Below, in pieces: positions 6,002-6,899 of a stretch of 6,899 nt of DNA. Position 1 is the first letter of the stretch; each line of letters opens with the position of its first letter. Under the pieces are notes generated by a model. That model ran no database searches and was not told the DNA's origin. It saw nothing but the letters and a program-made list of their open reading frames with translations. The DNA is taken from contig CABVEH010000060.1 in assembly GCA_902497215.1 (NCBI GenBank), positions 1 through 6,899 on the forward strand, in the 5' to 3' direction. Made by a program: the position numbers and the translations under genes. Source of the DNA: an uncultured Eggerthellaceae bacterium. Lineage in GTDB: Bacteria > Actinomycetota > Coriobacteriia > Coriobacteriales > Eggerthellaceae.

Positions 6002-6899
6002 ATTTGGAGGGCGACGTAGCGGTTCGCGTCGAGGCCGTTGAGCAAGTTGCCCTGCTCAAGGCCGTCAAGGGCACCAAGGGCGTAATACAGCTTGCCGGAT
6101 TCCATCAAGGAGTCGTCTACGATGAAGGCGACCTGCAGATTCACGGTCTCGCCGGGATCCAACCAGAGGTCGTGGCCAGGGGCCCAAAGTCGCGCCTTGT
6201 GGTCTTTTGCGGCGAATGCGCCGGGCGTGGCGAAGGTCGTGGTGTTTGCATCGCGGTCGATGGCGCATATGGCTCCCACGAGGCTCGTGCCTATCTTCAC
6301 TGACTCATCGTCAGGATTGGTGACGTTGACGTCGACCACTACGATGGAGTTGCCTTCGTTGACCACGCCGTTCTCGTCGATCGACCAGCCGTTCGTCTTC
6401 TCGCGCACGCGTTTCAGGTACTCGTAGTTGCCCTGGAAGGCGATGACGTCGCGGCCTTCGGAAGGCTGGATGTATTCGCCTGTGCCTAGTGCATCGGTCG
6501 TGCGTGCGGAGAACGCGCTCCATTGCAGCTCGGTCCAGTCGTTCGAATCGGCTATGCGTTCCTGGGCGGGAATGATGTCGTCGGGCTGGAACATACGCTC
6601 TTCCGACGGCACGCCTTCCATGGCCAGCGTGCTTCCGTAGGATGGCAGTTCGTCTTCGATGGCATACGGTACCGGTGCTTGGTAAGCCCGTATGTTCGCC
6701 TCATCGAGCGGGTAGGGGTGTGGGCCGTCCACGACGGAGGTGACCTCGCCGTACAGCGTGTTGACGATTTCGCTGTAGGGTGGCCTGTCTGACGAATTCC
6801 TCGGCTTCTCGTCGAAGGGGCCTTCGGCCATGACGGCATCGGCACCCGTCTGGGGGTCGGCAGGGCTGCATGCGAACCAGCCGTCATGGAGGGTCATCG
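5989..6899 (-). CDS. Probable exported protein with DUF4352/DUF5067-like domain, 5' end beyond window
   Basis: At least 302 codons read leftward to a TGA at 5989-5991; the frame is still open at the right edge, so the start is probably outside. The visible N-terminus has a cysteine followed by a low-complexity acidic stretch (ACSPADPQTGADAV, residues 9-22 from ATG 6897), which looks like a lipoprotein cysteine and tether, though the hydrophobic part is not in view. The middle (about 35-155) is acidic and proline-rich with no domain I recognise. The last third (about 160-280) reads like an Ig-like accessory domain: SIVVVDVNVTNPDDESVKI, then LDPGETVNLQVAFIVDDSL. This order (extracellular strand, 'tN' turn, Gly-Glu, 'vaF.V') is typical of DUF4352/DUF5067 proteins of Gram-positive surfaces. 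The function is unknown. It converges on the operon end with a 21-base gap. Confidence 0.65.
   Translation of the reverse strand, partial: MTLHDGWFACSPADPQTGADAVMAEGPFDEKPRNSSDRPPYSEIVNTLYGEVTSVVDGPHPYPLDEANIRAYQAPVPYAIEDELPSYGSTLAMEGVPSEERMFQPDDIIPAQERIADSNDWTELQWSAFSARTTDALGTGEYIQPSEGRDVIAFQGNYEYLKRVREKTNGWSIDENGVVNEGNSIVVVDVNVTNPDDESVKIGTSLVGAICAIDRDANTTTFATPGAFAAKDHKARLWAPGHDLWLDPGETVNLQVAFIVDDSLMESGKLYYALGALDGLEQGNLLNGLDANRYVALQMCQK

Overview
The window is high-GC bacterial DNA with short gaps, overlapping stop/start codons and ATG starts. The protein sequences and the style of the extragenic repeats suggest a gut-type actinobacterium of the class Coriobacteriia, perhaps the Eggerthellaceae. 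That placement is inferred from general sequence character, not from a search.

Layout, left to right. (1) Positions 2-478 hold the 3' end of a sodium-dependent (SNF/NSS-type) transporter. It is followed 9 bases later by ychF (488-1552), a universally conserved P-loop ATPase/GTPase with a strong ribosome binding site. (2) A 300-base gap (1553-1852) holds an open in-frame tail behind ychF, a 12-base perfect palindrome, a structured palindromic repeat, and a plausible extended -10 promoter just ahead of gatC. (3) A tightly packed gatC-gatA-gatB operon (1853-5243) encodes the three subunits of the tRNA-dependent amidotransferase GatCAB, which converts Glu-tRNA(Gln) and/or Asp-tRNA(Asn) into Gln-tRNA(Gln)/Asn-tRNA(Asn). 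A spermidine-synthase-like methyltransferase-fold gene (5245-5967) starts one base after gatB and is probably in the same transcript. (4) A convergent minus-strand gene (5989 to the right edge, 5' end outside the window) encodes a probable exported protein with a DUF4352/DUF5067-like C-terminal domain. Its last codons lie inside a short repeat-like sequence.

The most notable observation is an in-frame amber codon (TAG, 2284-2286) at codon 41 of gatA. The reading frame is otherwise intact on both sides and all three catalytic residues lie downstream. Possible explanations are a sequencing or assembly error, a real nonsense mutation, readthrough, or translation restart at GTG 2296, which has an AGGG motif 7 bases upstream. 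Genome-wide reassignment of TAG is unlikely, because gatB ends with TAG one base before the next gene.

I saw no CRISPR array, tRNA/rRNA gene, complete insertion sequence or defence cassette. Apart from the gatA interruption and the repeats, this is mostly a conserved housekeeping region.
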